Positions 1-9,969 of a stretch of 64,000 nucleotides of DNA are shown here, piece by piece. Position numbers and translations under genes: made by a program. Below the pieces are notes generated by a model, which saw only the letters and a program-made list of their open reading frames with translations, was not told where the DNA came from and did not search any database. Position 1 is the stretch's first letter, and every line of letters starts with the position of its first letter. Origin of the DNA: Sipunculus nudus (lineage: Eukaryota > Annelida > Sipuncula > Golfingiida > Sipunculidae); the NCBI GenBank assembly GCA_026874595.1, contig CM049307.1, forward strand, positions 98,020,330 through 98,084,329, in the 5' to 3' direction.

Positions 1-278
1 AAATAAATAAAATAAGCATGTCAAGAATCAAGACAATCAAAGCCAAAGGTTTTTTTTCAGATACTAGATCCTGGAGGGAACTTACGAGCCAAATAGCTCG
101 GGTGATATAGGTCGGAGCGACATCATTTCAGGTTTCCAAGGTGATTATCATGGAACTCCACGGGTTTCAGTTATAAGTGTCTAGGTCAAGTGTTTACGAC
201 TGTGCCCTATTTACGGACGGACGGATGACGGACAAAGAATGATCACTGTAGCTCAGATGACTTTCAGTCAGCTGAGCT
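1..278 (+). repeat. Dispersed hairpin-ended repeat, copy 1 (left end cut by window)
   Basis: This is one of three copies of a dispersed repeat; the others are near 27180-27987 and 28380-28624. The shared parts are a GGTCACAG/GGTCGGAGCGAC-type stretch followed by TTTCAGGTTTCCAAGG-like sequence, then a GGACGGACGG tract, then a terminal hairpin. The hairpin at 250-278 has arms AGCTCAGATGAC and GTCAGCTGAGCT, a 12-bp stem with one mismatch. The right boundary is set by the hairpin, after which the copies diverge. It has no coding content. It could be a Helitron-like or other hairpin-ended non-autonomous element, but the class is not proven. Confidence 0.7.
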
Positions 279-2275
279 GATAAAGACATGGCTGGGATTG
301 TTATGAGACATGCGGATGATCTCACACTTACAAATATCGAATTTAGGCTGCGGGGTATGTCGTGGATGGCAACATTACAACAGTCATAAACAATCTGATA
401 GGAAACACATTCTTTAACAACACGTTTTGACCAAAACAATATGATTCCAAAGCTACTGTCATTCCTGGTGGAGAAATCGATACATGACAAGACCAGCTGT
501 GACACTGAAACTTACAACATGGCACGCCATTCACTTGTTCATTTCAAAACGCAGGATGTAATGTACACCCGACCCTCCTGACAGGTCAACGACCGACGCC
601 GCTCAGCTGGCATATAATAAGAGGAAATGTCATGGTTTTATTACGTTATCGCAGTCGATAAATGGAAAATAGTTCCGTTCTTGAATAAAAAAAAAAATTA
701 CAGAATTACAAAAAACTCAGAAACATGTCTAAAAAGTCAAAGGAAATAAAATGATATAAGTGGTCTCAATGAAAATATCATGTGCGCAGCATTCATTTAT
801 TTTACATTATACAAAATTATACATAAACAGATTTACTGTGTTCTCAATAAATTTTATTGTACCAGAAACAGAGAGCGCATACAAGCACGAACATCACCAG
901 ATCCGGAATTTTACCATACAGGATCCTAATCAAATATGATTTCCTTTTATAAACAAGTAGTTTTTCCAGGAAACAGATATAAATTTAAGAAATGTCATTA
1001 GATCTTTTTGATTGAAACAATATGCTTTTACAAAATCCGTTATGAACTGTTAATATTTGGAAAGAATTTTGGAAAGAAATAAACATATTCTTATAATCGT
1101 ATGGATTTGCATGAATTATTCAGAAACAAGAAAAACAACTCTATCGAATGTCACCACTAAAACAAATCTGTCCCATAACACCTATGAATGGCTCGGTCCT
1201 CTTTTGGGACTAAGAAACTGCACACACTCAGGCAGCCCAATGCAGACGAAGCTGTACAAGGTATTTTTAAAATCTGAGCATAATAACATCAGTTAATCAA
1301 ACTAATGATATGAACTCAACAACAGTTATCAAATAAATGATCACTTTATGATAGCAATATATTAATGGTTATTATCATAGGTGTATACGTATGTCCCTTC
1401 ACTCAAGGAAACAGAAAAATAGAGTAAAAACTCAATGTTTATAACCCTTTAACAGATAAAGATAACAAAAAGAACTACTCTGATCCCTAGATAAGAAAAA
1501 AAAAACATCGCGTCTGCCCATAAAATGTGTCTAATCATTTTGGTTATTAATGTTTGACAAAACAAGTCTCGTATATATCTTGTACAAATATACAGTATGA
1601 TGCTGAATATCGAACGTGAAGAAAAAAAAAAAGAGAACTATCATTAGACCAGTATTGCGTGGTCGGAATAGCATGTGCTTAAAAAAAATAAGTATTTCAG
1701 ACTAAATTTCAACGCTACTGTTGAAGTGAACCTTTAACCTTTAAATCCTCATAACATGTAAACAAGAAGCCTACCTATGCTTGTAATGAAATGCCTCTTG
1801 ATAAAATTATTTTTAGTTAGTTTTTTTGCTATTTTATAATCTGGTACCATAAGCGAGCTTCTGTTGAGAATCATTACTCACAAAGCTCAGTCGCTGAACC
1901 ACAGCTTGAAAGCATGCACATGCAGGGATTGAAAGGCTCCGTTAATTCCCTACCTTACTCAAGTTGTTTATCTAGCAGGCCACGCAACCAGTGAAACGGC
2001 AAAAGGAATGGAGTTACTCTACAAACCGTCTTTCACGCGATACAACAGTTAAATCCTACACGGTACAAAAGATATAACGACACAGCGGAATGCACAGAGA
2101 AAATGTTAAATATTTCTAGAGATACTTGTGATTGCTTCATTTCCATATTCTCATTCTCCACATAAGCTGTGTTTAAATAAAACACCTTGTGTACTTACAC
2201 GGAGTATTCAGAAAGTTCATGTGTTGATTAGGTTAAATGAAAGCACAACGGAAAATATTTACATAATCCTAGTAT
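279..2275. other. No gene seen; AT-rich unique-looking DNA
   Basis: I see no exon with recognisable protein similarity, no RNA gene and no clear repeat boundary here. The short open frames on both strands have no domain-like composition and no coherent splice context. Poly-A runs occur near 680-690 and 1498-1506. Confidence 0.6.
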
Positions 2276-3072
2276 TGTTACGGAGCCTAATATAAACAGA
2301 TCACGTATGCGTGATGAACACAAATTCTGTAACGGAGATAAAAAAATCAGATTCTGTAACACTAAGCAGCGTGAAAAGTCTAGGGGAATGAATAAAGAAG
2401 TCAGTGGTTTTTTGTTAACAAATAACTATAATTTATTCTTAAAACAACCCTAACAATACAATACACTAAATAAATACAATTATACAGTAAAACAGCGGTA
2501 TAGCAACAAGTCATTACAATCACATAGAAAATAATGTGTACAGTACCTGGATACCAACACCATCACAACGATAAGTTCTTTAAATGTATACTCCCGGAGA
2601 ATGACAGTCCAGTGTAAAGTTCATGCAACAACCCAGAAAGTAAATTGAAGTCCAAATGCATAAAATCCAGGAGGAAGTCTTTGAAAATCTACAATTGACG
2701 AATTCGTCGGATAAGGTCCTGACACACGCTTCTGCGTCCGCTGGAATCTTCTTTGCTCGCTGCCCCCTGCTCAAACACAGCCCCTTTATATACTCTACAC
2801 CCCAAACCGAGAATTTTCTACTTCTCGAACAGTCTATAAGGACCCTACTCAACAGTAAACACGCGTTTCAGGAATTCTCTAGAAAACATCGCCTTGCGTG
2901 CCCCTACATACCAGGGTCCACGTGACCTCAGCCAGGCGTGAAAACCCAAGGATAACATGACAACGAGAGTTCATCCAGTACGGATTAAACACAGAATGTA
3001 ATACGCGGCCAGACACGAGTGCCACAACAGGAGTTACGCCCATGTCACATAATAAAAAGAGCACCTGTAACA
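2276..3072 (-). mobile_element. Solo LTR of an LTR retrotransposon (797 bp)
   Basis: The element starts TGTTACGGAG and ends CCTGTAACA, so it has the TG...CA ends and short inverted termini (TGTTAC/GTAACA) typical of LTRs. It is flanked by a direct 4-bp GTAT on each side (2272-2275 and 3073-3076), the target site duplication. On the minus strand a TATAAA box (+ strand 2785-2790) lies upstream of an AATAAA signal (+ strand 2432-2437), which fits a U3-R-U5 layout read leftward. No gag or pol sequence adjoins it, so it is probably a solo LTR left after LTR-LTR recombination. A diverged partial copy of its 3' half lies at 36400-36752 on the other strand. The superfamily (Gypsy versus others) cannot be settled from the LTR alone. 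Confidence 0.8.
2785..2790 (-). promoter_or_regulatory. TATA box inside the solo LTR
   Basis: The minus strand reads GTATATAAAGGGGC here, about 285 bp inside the LTR's 5' end. The position fits a U3 core promoter. Activity is inferred only. Confidence 0.45.
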
Positions 3073-3646
3073 GTATTTCAAGTCCATCGGCGCAGAGTAT
3101 GATAACAATACCTTTTAGGAGAATATATTTTAATTTTTCCTTTACTTTTGTGTCATAAAAGCCAGTTAGACGCTGATAATGAAGGCTTGCTGACGCCTCG
3201 TCAATGTCACCCCAGTGGCACCGGATGAGCTAACCCCATGCCGCCCAGATATCTGTACATAATACCAGAACATAATAAAGAATGCACCATGTCTCCCAGA
3301 ACGTCTCTACTTCCCTATGTCACTTCGATGTATCGAGTTGGCCCGGGTACCCCAAATGTCGACCAGATGTCAATTAACACAGGGGCCCTCAGGGATGATA
3401 CTTGCATTGTACAAGTCTGCAATATGTCACTCCTGGTGATGAATTTTGCTACAGTCCACTCAGTTGTCCGCTAAATCCGACCGGACTGTCCAAATGCAGA
3501 AGTTTCGAAACGCAAAAAGGCTTACTATGCTATATGCATAATGGAAGGTATTGGTAACTGAGTAGACACACAAGACAAAATGTTTTCACCAAAAAAAATT
3601 GTTGACTCCTGAACCACACAACCATTGTTACTACATTTGGTCAACC
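3073..3646. other. No gene seen between solo LTR and SINE
   Basis: Unique-looking sequence with no recognisable exon or element. A short open frame from 3238 to 3474 shows no domain. Confidence 0.5.
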
Positions 3647-3935
3647 GGCTTCTGTGGCTCAGGGGTAGAGCGCAGGACTAAAAGCCGGGAGAACGTAAGT
3701 TCGAATCTCGGCTGAGGCGGTGAGGTTTTTCACGGTCGGCCCCAACCCAGGGTGAGCGCTCCGCAGGCTTAATGGGAAGGTCGTGCCCAACGGCCATGTT
3801 TCACTCACAAACGAGTGGGCCTTTCGGGGTTCCTCAGTGGTATGATTACCAACCCAGGGCCCGCAGGTGCAGTAGTCACCGTGCCTGGTTAACGCTAGGA
3901 TATAAAATGAGAGGAAGCATGTGATACTGCCCTGT
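3647..3935 (+). mobile_element. tRNA-derived SINE, family 1, copy 1
   Basis: The head is tRNA-like: an A-box-like TGGCTCAGGGGTAG (about 3655-3668) and a B-box-like GTTCGAATCT (3699-3708) mark an internal RNA polymerase III promoter. The body continues with a TTTTTCACGGTCGGCC block and a GGTGAGCGCTCCG block. Body and head recur on the minus strand at 29480-29722 and 44030-44280, which proves a dispersed family. The cloverleaf is degenerate, so this is not a functional tRNA gene. The right end, near the CCTGGTTAAC motif, is approximate. Confidence 0.8.
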
Positions 3936-6900
3936 CAAGTAGTCCGAAACCGGAATGGAAATCTGCAGATGTACATATACTTAGTTAAGCAAGCATTGAA
4001 AAAATGGAGGCGGTTACCTCCAACAAAAAATATTTAGAAAAACTACATTTGGTAAAATGTCATGTACACAAAACTTTTTTTTTAATACGCATAAAATACC
4101 AAACAATAGCTAATAAATCGACAACAGGCCTGGTCGTGTAGTTAAGGGGTATGTTAGTATCTTTAAACTTTGAATGATAATTCAGTTAAACATAAAGGCT
4201 ACGATCTCTCCTTTCAAATGTATTAATGATTATTTTGTTTATTTATTGATAAATCTTTATTAAGAGTTGCTTTTTTTCAAAATATTCTGATCTTCCACAA
4301 GACCCTGATAGTAACTGGAATTTCAAACATGATCGAAGAGCATGAAAGTACTATAAAATTAAACTTATATGTAAAGAATATTGTAACTGAAAATAACATA
4401 TATTGTTAGTTCCTGCCTTAGTTTGACCATTATTTAGAGTTTATTAAACAGTTTAATTAATAGAATCTTTGGCCATTCAGGTTATTAACAATGTATATAG
4501 CATCGCATGAAATAAGTGCAGAGAATTTTACAGACTAAAAGTGTGCATAGATAAATTAGTGTTTTTTTTTTATTTACTAGTATTCTTAAAGCATAAAATG
4601 CCAACAAGCATGCATAACATGTAAAAAGAATTAAAAATAGATTTATTGATATTATGTCAAGGGCTTAGAGAATATTGCTCTTTTGTTCTTAACTAAATTA
4701 CCTATCTTACGTTAAGCTTCTGGTAACCAATTCCATAATTTCGCTCCGTAATAAATGAAAGCTCGTCGCGGTGATGCCTATATGACATTATGTTCACAAC
4801 AATTCAAGACTATATTGCAGGAATTATACGCATTAAATACAAAAAAGACGTTTAAACATATCTCGAATCCATCGGATCCGAATGCATCACGTTTATTTTC
4901 ATTTATTCTGTTTCTCAGAGAATGAAAAATTAACCATAAAACTAAGTGTTGTATAATAAACTTCATGTGATCATTTTCAACATACAATTGATGCAAATGG
5001 AAACAGCAGGGAAGGCTGGGAGTTTATTCTGTGAATCCTGTTTTATCTGGAGTAATTGTATTCTGCTGAGATCAAACTGGTTCATATAATTACCAATAGA
5101 TGGCAGCTGTGATGCGAGGTATCCAGGGAGAGAGCTTAAGTCCAATAGAAATGTTCCGTTTTCATTTCTTTATAACATCATTTCCCTAGTCTCGCTGTAA
5201 TACTTACATCATGTGTCCATCAAAACACCTCGTATATAAAATACCCCCTGTATTTATTTAGAATATCAAAATTAAACACCAAATCAAAATGAGCATGGCA
5301 AATTGTGTTCATGCACGTGTTCATATTATTAAGGAACACAAAGAATGAATAGGTCCTTTTCTTGGAAGAGCAAATAACGAAATGGAATTCTAGAAGATAT
5401 GTCGATACAACTGCTGAAATGGCGTCAGATACCGACTGCAACTATTGTTTAACGTTGACGCATTAATTTGTAGTTATGCAGTTATGTTTTACACGGTTCA
5501 CATGTTCAAGACAGAAGTTGTTACTTGATCACAAATAGATCTACTCCGAAGGCCAAATGGCAGGTTAAGCCTGCTGGTGGTACAAACAGTATTTGCTCAA
5601 GCACTCCCTGGTCATATTATATAGCATTTACCATGTTCATAAAAGTCAGCTACTTTCTCTGTAATCACCTCATTTTACACTATTTTTCAACAGAAGGAGT
5701 GAAAGAATTCCTGGATTGTCTGTAAGCAGATCGATTGCCCCTGTTTGTTGGAAAAATGGCCTGTTACTGAAAAGGTCTGTGACTTAAATTTTAATGGCTA
5801 GTGTACCTGAACAGCTCTACAAAAACTTGTCTAAACCATATTGGAATCTCTTTAAAACAACAATATATTTTAAATCTGCCAATCAGGTTGATTTAAACCA
5901 GATATTTCTTCAACCTCAAGGTATGGTCTTCTACCTCAGGATCAGAGGAGCCAACACATCAGGAACCAGCCAATCAGAGATTTAGTTACATTTAAATATT
6001 TTACATATGAAATATATATTACATTTGAAATGTTTGTGTTGTCTCCATTTGGTGCCATCATGTGACCCTCAGTAATCACCGGTGTATATTCCTTATTATT
6101 TTTTGGTCAATGTCAATCAGTAAGAAACGTAACTTAACTGTTTTAAAAATGTTGAAATCTTCAGTAAATGTTACATTTATTTTCACTGTGACTTGATGCA
6201 ACAATTTATTAATATAACTTTATTATGTGGACCATCATTTTTATCTTAATTTATGCTTATGGTCTATCTTTTTCTTTAATCTGTTGGTTGTTTGCAATAC
6301 TTTTACAGCAAGTAATTCAGGATCCAGTATCGAAAGCTCGTCAGGTGTTGGGAATTAATCTTTAAAAAGCATTATGTTTGAAAGATATAATTGATATTTT
6401 CCAAAATATTGTCATTTATCCGAATAATACCCTAACTGATAAATAAAAATCTAGTTTAAAATTAGGCATGATATAAACACTGCCTTTGTCTTGTTTACAT
6501 TCATGAGGTGATTGGCACATGTATCCAGTCTGATCTATTTCTCCTGTCATCTTAATTCGGGATTTTATTAAATCTAACAGCTTCTATGTGTGGCTTCAGT
6601 AGTTGCCTATGTTATCCATCTGGAAGCATTTAATTTGTATTATCCATGGTCATTTAGAGATAAATCTAAGACATAGAGACCCTAGATTATACACACAGCC
6701 GTATGTCCAGCCTACTGCTGTGAGTCACAGCCTGCAGCCATTAGACACTGTTTGTACCACCTGCAGGCCGGTAGTCAGCTTGCAGGGAGTTCCTGATAAT
6801 GTCGATTCCACGAAGGTGAATAATATTATGACGTCATTATCATTCTTGTTTAACCACGCCCACACAAATCTGACTGTAACGGACGACAGGGTATCAGACA

Positions 6901-6974
6901 AACGTATCTTTAATAGGTTTTTCCTATTTTAATTAAAAAATATGGTAACTTTAAAATCGTAAAATTTCGAGGTA
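3936..6974. other. No gene seen; AT-rich DNA
   Basis: About 3 kb without a supportable exon, RNA gene or bounded repeat. Open frames of 60-109 codons are scattered on both strands with no domain signature. Confidence 0.55.
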
Positions 6975-7480
6975 AGGCAGATTTATTTATTGCAACAATC
7001 TTCAAGGTAGCCTGCATCAGAAGAATACTTCTGTTGAAAGTGGGGCCCTGAAACAGATATAAAATACAAAACATCTATGACAATAAAAACAAAATAAAAA
7101 TACAAGTTGTACAATGCAAATATAAATACCATACTAAGATTGTAGTACGGTACAAGAAGCTAAGATACCTTTACAAGACTGGAAAAGTATGAACATGATA
7201 CTTTTTTAAACGCTGCAAATATGGGGCTCACTTGATGTCGAGGAGAAGGGCATTCCATTTGGTATTGCCTGCATAGAACGAAGCAGTTTTAAAGGATTCG
7301 ATGCGTGGTTTGGGAAGAATAACTTATTGTTATGGGTTGAGCGCATGGAATAATGGTGAATGTCTTTAGCCATAGCGAACTTATCATACAGATACGAAGG
7401 GGCTAAACCATTTAAGCATTTATAAGTCACAACGGATAACAGGTAAAAATATCGCTTCTCGATTGTCTTTGATTAATTCC
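6975..7480 (-). mobile_element. 3' end of a CR1/L2-like non-LTR retrotransposon (LINE), 5'-truncated
   Basis: On the minus strand a frame at about 7206-7480 contains KCLNGLAPSYL, then YSMRSTHNNKLFFP, the usual ending of jockey/CR1/L2-type ORF2 proteins (thumb and C-terminal region after the reverse transcriptase palm). Nothing upstream of it encodes catalytic RT or endonuclease motifs. Downstream on the minus strand is a 3' UTR with a GGGCCCC block, a GGCTACCTTGAA block and terminal AATAAATAAA, a layout common to such LINE tails. A stop codon lies in frame just upstream of the readable part. The copy is dead and 5'-truncated. Confidence 0.75.
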
Positions 7481-7544
7481 AGAGTACTTCATGACGGATC
7501 TGAGAGCGGATCGTTTAGGGCGCCCAAGGATCCGCTGCACTCTG

Positions 7545-7790
7545 GTGTAAGTTAGGTATTTTGTGGGACTCGTCCACCCTTGTCCCTCACTGGATCTCGT
7601 CCCTGACCGCCATCACTTTTCGGTTTCGGCCACAGATGTAGTCGAGTCCACAACACACGAGTCCGAGTGCAGGTCCTAGTCCTGGCCGCTCGAGTCCATG
7701 TCCGAGTCCTAGAGGTTCGACTCGTAAGTTCGCCTCTGAGCCCGAGAAATTTGGACCCAGAGTCCGAGTCCAATCAAATATACTTAAAAA
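7545..7790. repeat. Degenerate GAGTCC-rich sequence related to the 26-bp minisatellite
   Basis: GAGTCC, GTCCGAGT and GACTCG words recur irregularly here. They match the words of the regular array that starts at 8023, so this is probably a decayed flank of the array or the element it arose from. Confidence 0.55.
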
Positions 7791-8022
7791 GCATTTTAAA
7801 ATAGAAATTTTAGATTTTCATGTGCATTTGAAGTTATAGTCAATCTTTTTTTTACTATAAGGGGGTGATTACAATTATAGCTCCCAATGCATGTAGGTAC
7901 AGTGTAATTATTTTGTAATATTCTGTAAGTAGTTTGCATGTGTCTGTATAATATGTTACATTTTTTTCTATTGGACTTGAGGTGGACTAGGCCTGATTTC
8001 TCGAGTCTTTGGCTCATAGTAC

Positions 8023-9135
8023 ATGCAAGTCCGAGTCCAGGACCCTCGTGACAAGTCCGAGTCCAGGACCCTCGTGACAAGTCTGAGTCCAGTACCCTCA
8101 TGACAAGTCTGAGTCCAGTACCCTCATGACAAGTCCGAGTCCAGGACTCTCGTGACTAGACAGAGTCTAGGACCCTCGTGACAAGTCCGAGTCCAGGACC
8201 CTCGTGACAAGTCCGAGTCCAGGACCCTCGTATCGAGTCTGAGTCAAGGACCCTCGTGACAAGTCTGAGTCCAGGACCCTCGTGACAAGTCCGAGTCCAG
8301 GACCCTCGTGACAAGTCCGAGTCCAGGACCCTCATGACAAGTCCGATTCCAGGACCCTCGTAACAAGTCTGAGTCCAGGAACCTCGTGACAGGTCCGAGT
8401 CCAGGACCCTCGTGACAAGTCCGAGTCCAGGACCCTCGTGACAAGTCCGAGTTCAGGACCCTCATGACAAGTCCGAGTCCAGGACCCTCGTGACAAGTCT
8501 GAGTCCAGGACCCTCATGACAAGTCTGAGTCCAGGACCCTCGTGACAAGTCGGAGTCCAGGACCCTTGTGACAAGTCAGAGTCCAGGAACCTCGTGACAG
8601 GTCCGAGTCCAGGACCCTCGTGACAAGTCTGAGTTCAGGACCCTCGTGGCAAGTCCGAGTCCAGGACCCTCGTGACAAGTCCGAGTCCAGGACCCTCGTG
8701 ACAAGTCCGAGTCCAGGACCCTCGTGACAAGTCCGAGTCCAGGACCCTCGTGACAAGTCTAAGTCCAGGACCCTTGTGATAAGTCTGAGTCCAGGACCCT
8801 CGTGACAAGTCCGAGTCCAGGACCCTTGTGATAAGTCTAAGTCCAGGACCCTTGTGATAAGTCTGAGTCCAGGACCCTCGTGACAAGTCCGAGTCCAGGA
8901 CCCTCGTGACAAGTCCGAGTCCAGGACCCTTGTGATAAGTCTAAGTCCAGGACCCTTGTGATAAGTCTGAGTCCAGGACCCTCGTGACAAGTCCGAGTCC
9001 AGGACCCTCGTGACAAGTCCGAGTCCAGGACCCTCGTGACAAGTCCGAGTCCAGGACCCTCGTGACAAGTCTGAGTCCAGGACCCTTGTGACAAGTCTAA
9101 GTCCAGGACCCTTGTGATAAGTCTGAGTCCCTGAA
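8023..9135 (+). repeat. 26-bp minisatellite, about 42 units
   Basis: The unit is AAGTCCGAGTCC followed by AGGACCCTCGTGAC, 26 bp; successive GACAAG words at 8050 and 8076 confirm the period. Variants include TCTGAGTCC, TCTAAGTCC and CTTGTGATAAG, and they cluster in blocks, which suggests multi-unit duplication. Because 26 is not a multiple of 3 and the unit lacks stops in all three minus-strand frames, it produces long overlapping open frames (up to 226 codons with a 26-residue protein period). These are artefacts of the repeat, not genes. Confidence 0.95.
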
Positions 9136-9527
9136 AAGGTGGACTCAGGTCCTGACTCAAGTCCTACCTCACTGATCTCGGCCCAGACGACCAAATCTCA
9201 ACCGCCCTCCACACCCGAACGCCCTCTATCGGTCTTGTAGTCCTCAGGCGACCCTTGCGTCCACAGTGCGGTGCTTCAGTAAAGACTAAGTAATACAAGT
9301 GGTGTAGTGAAAGTAAGAACAACTAACGGGCCTTCAAACCCAAAACCTGTGTTCACTCATGAATGGTAGATCTGTTACCGTTTGAGATGCGTTGCTGCTG
9401 GAACTTCGTGTCACCTCGACACCATATATGCCTTTTGTAATTATATTCACCCTGCTAATAGGTACTGTATACTCATATAAGAGGGTTGACAATACGGAAA
9501 CAACATCATAGTTATGAATATTCATTA
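9136..9527. other. Array flank and unique-looking DNA, no gene
   Basis: The first 60 bp hold GACTCAGGTCC/GACTCAAGTCC words related to the minisatellite. The rest shows nothing recognisable. Confidence 0.5.
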
Positions 9528-9600
9528 AAATGGCTTTATGGTGAGGCCATGCCCAACGACCGTGTTTCAATCAAACTATCTTCGTGTTCTACCAACAGTG
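9528..9600 (+). mobile_element. Fragment of SINE family 1 body
   Basis: GCCCAACGACCGTGTTTCA closely matches the body of the SINE at 3647-3935 (GCCCAACGGCCATGTTTCA). The tRNA-like head is absent, so it is a truncated copy of uncertain limits. Confidence 0.45.
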
Positions 9601-9691
9601 TGTTGTTTAGTGCTGAACACGAGATGTGAATTTCTCCCATTGTCATGAAAATCTAGTTGTTGTACAGCGTGCCCATTGATGTTACCATTTT

Positions 9692-9722
9692 TATAGTCGC
9701 CAGCCTAGGTCTGGCGACTATA
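9692..9722. repeat. Perfect 12-bp inverted repeat at left edge of the composite repeat
   Basis: TATAGTCGCCAG (9692-9703) and CTGGCGACTATA (9711-9722) are perfect reverse complements around a 7-nt spacer. CTGGCGACTAT recurs at 25734-25744, at the right edge of the composite repeat. The pair may mark the ends of one large element. Confidence 0.7.
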
Positions 9723-9746
9723 GGCTAATCGTCGTGTCTGTTTGTT

Positions 9747-9961
9747 GCTTGCCGGAAATCTTCGATTTCGGCAAGTTGGTTGGTCAGTTGCGTATGTCCA
9801 TTTGTTTGTTGCTTGCCGGAATCAAAGATTTCGGCAAGCATATTGCTCAGTTGCGTATGTCTGTTTGTCTGTTTGTTGCTTGCCGGAATCAAAGATTCGG
9901 CAAGCATGTTCATCACCCGCGTATGTTTGTTGCTTGCCGGAAATCTTCGATTTTCGCAAGC
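9747..9961 (+). repeat. Four tandem hairpins, GCTTGCCGG...CGGCAAGC
   Basis: Hairpins lie at about 9747-9775, 9811-9839, 9878-9905 and 9932-9961, with arms such as GCTTGCCGGAATC and GATTTCGGCAAGC around a 3-nt loop. Spacers are a variant of GTTGGTCAGTTGCGTATGTC plus TTTG/TCTG words. Related hairpins recur near 11375, 19427 and 19490. Confidence 0.85.
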
Positions 9962-9969
9962 TGGTTGGT

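Noticed and set aside
3647-3720. Functional tRNA gene
   Set aside because: A and B boxes are present but the acceptor stem does not pair and the same sequence continues into a dispersed SINE body.
8244-9194. Long overlapping minus-strand open frames (up to 226 codons) with a repeated peptide
   Set aside because: They are produced by the 26-bp minisatellite, open in all three frames; no non-repeat coding sequence flanks them.
9747-9961. CRISPR-like array (palindromic repeats with spacers)
   Set aside because: Spacers are near-identical rather than unique, the repeats vary, and the context is eukaryotic repeat DNA without cas genes.
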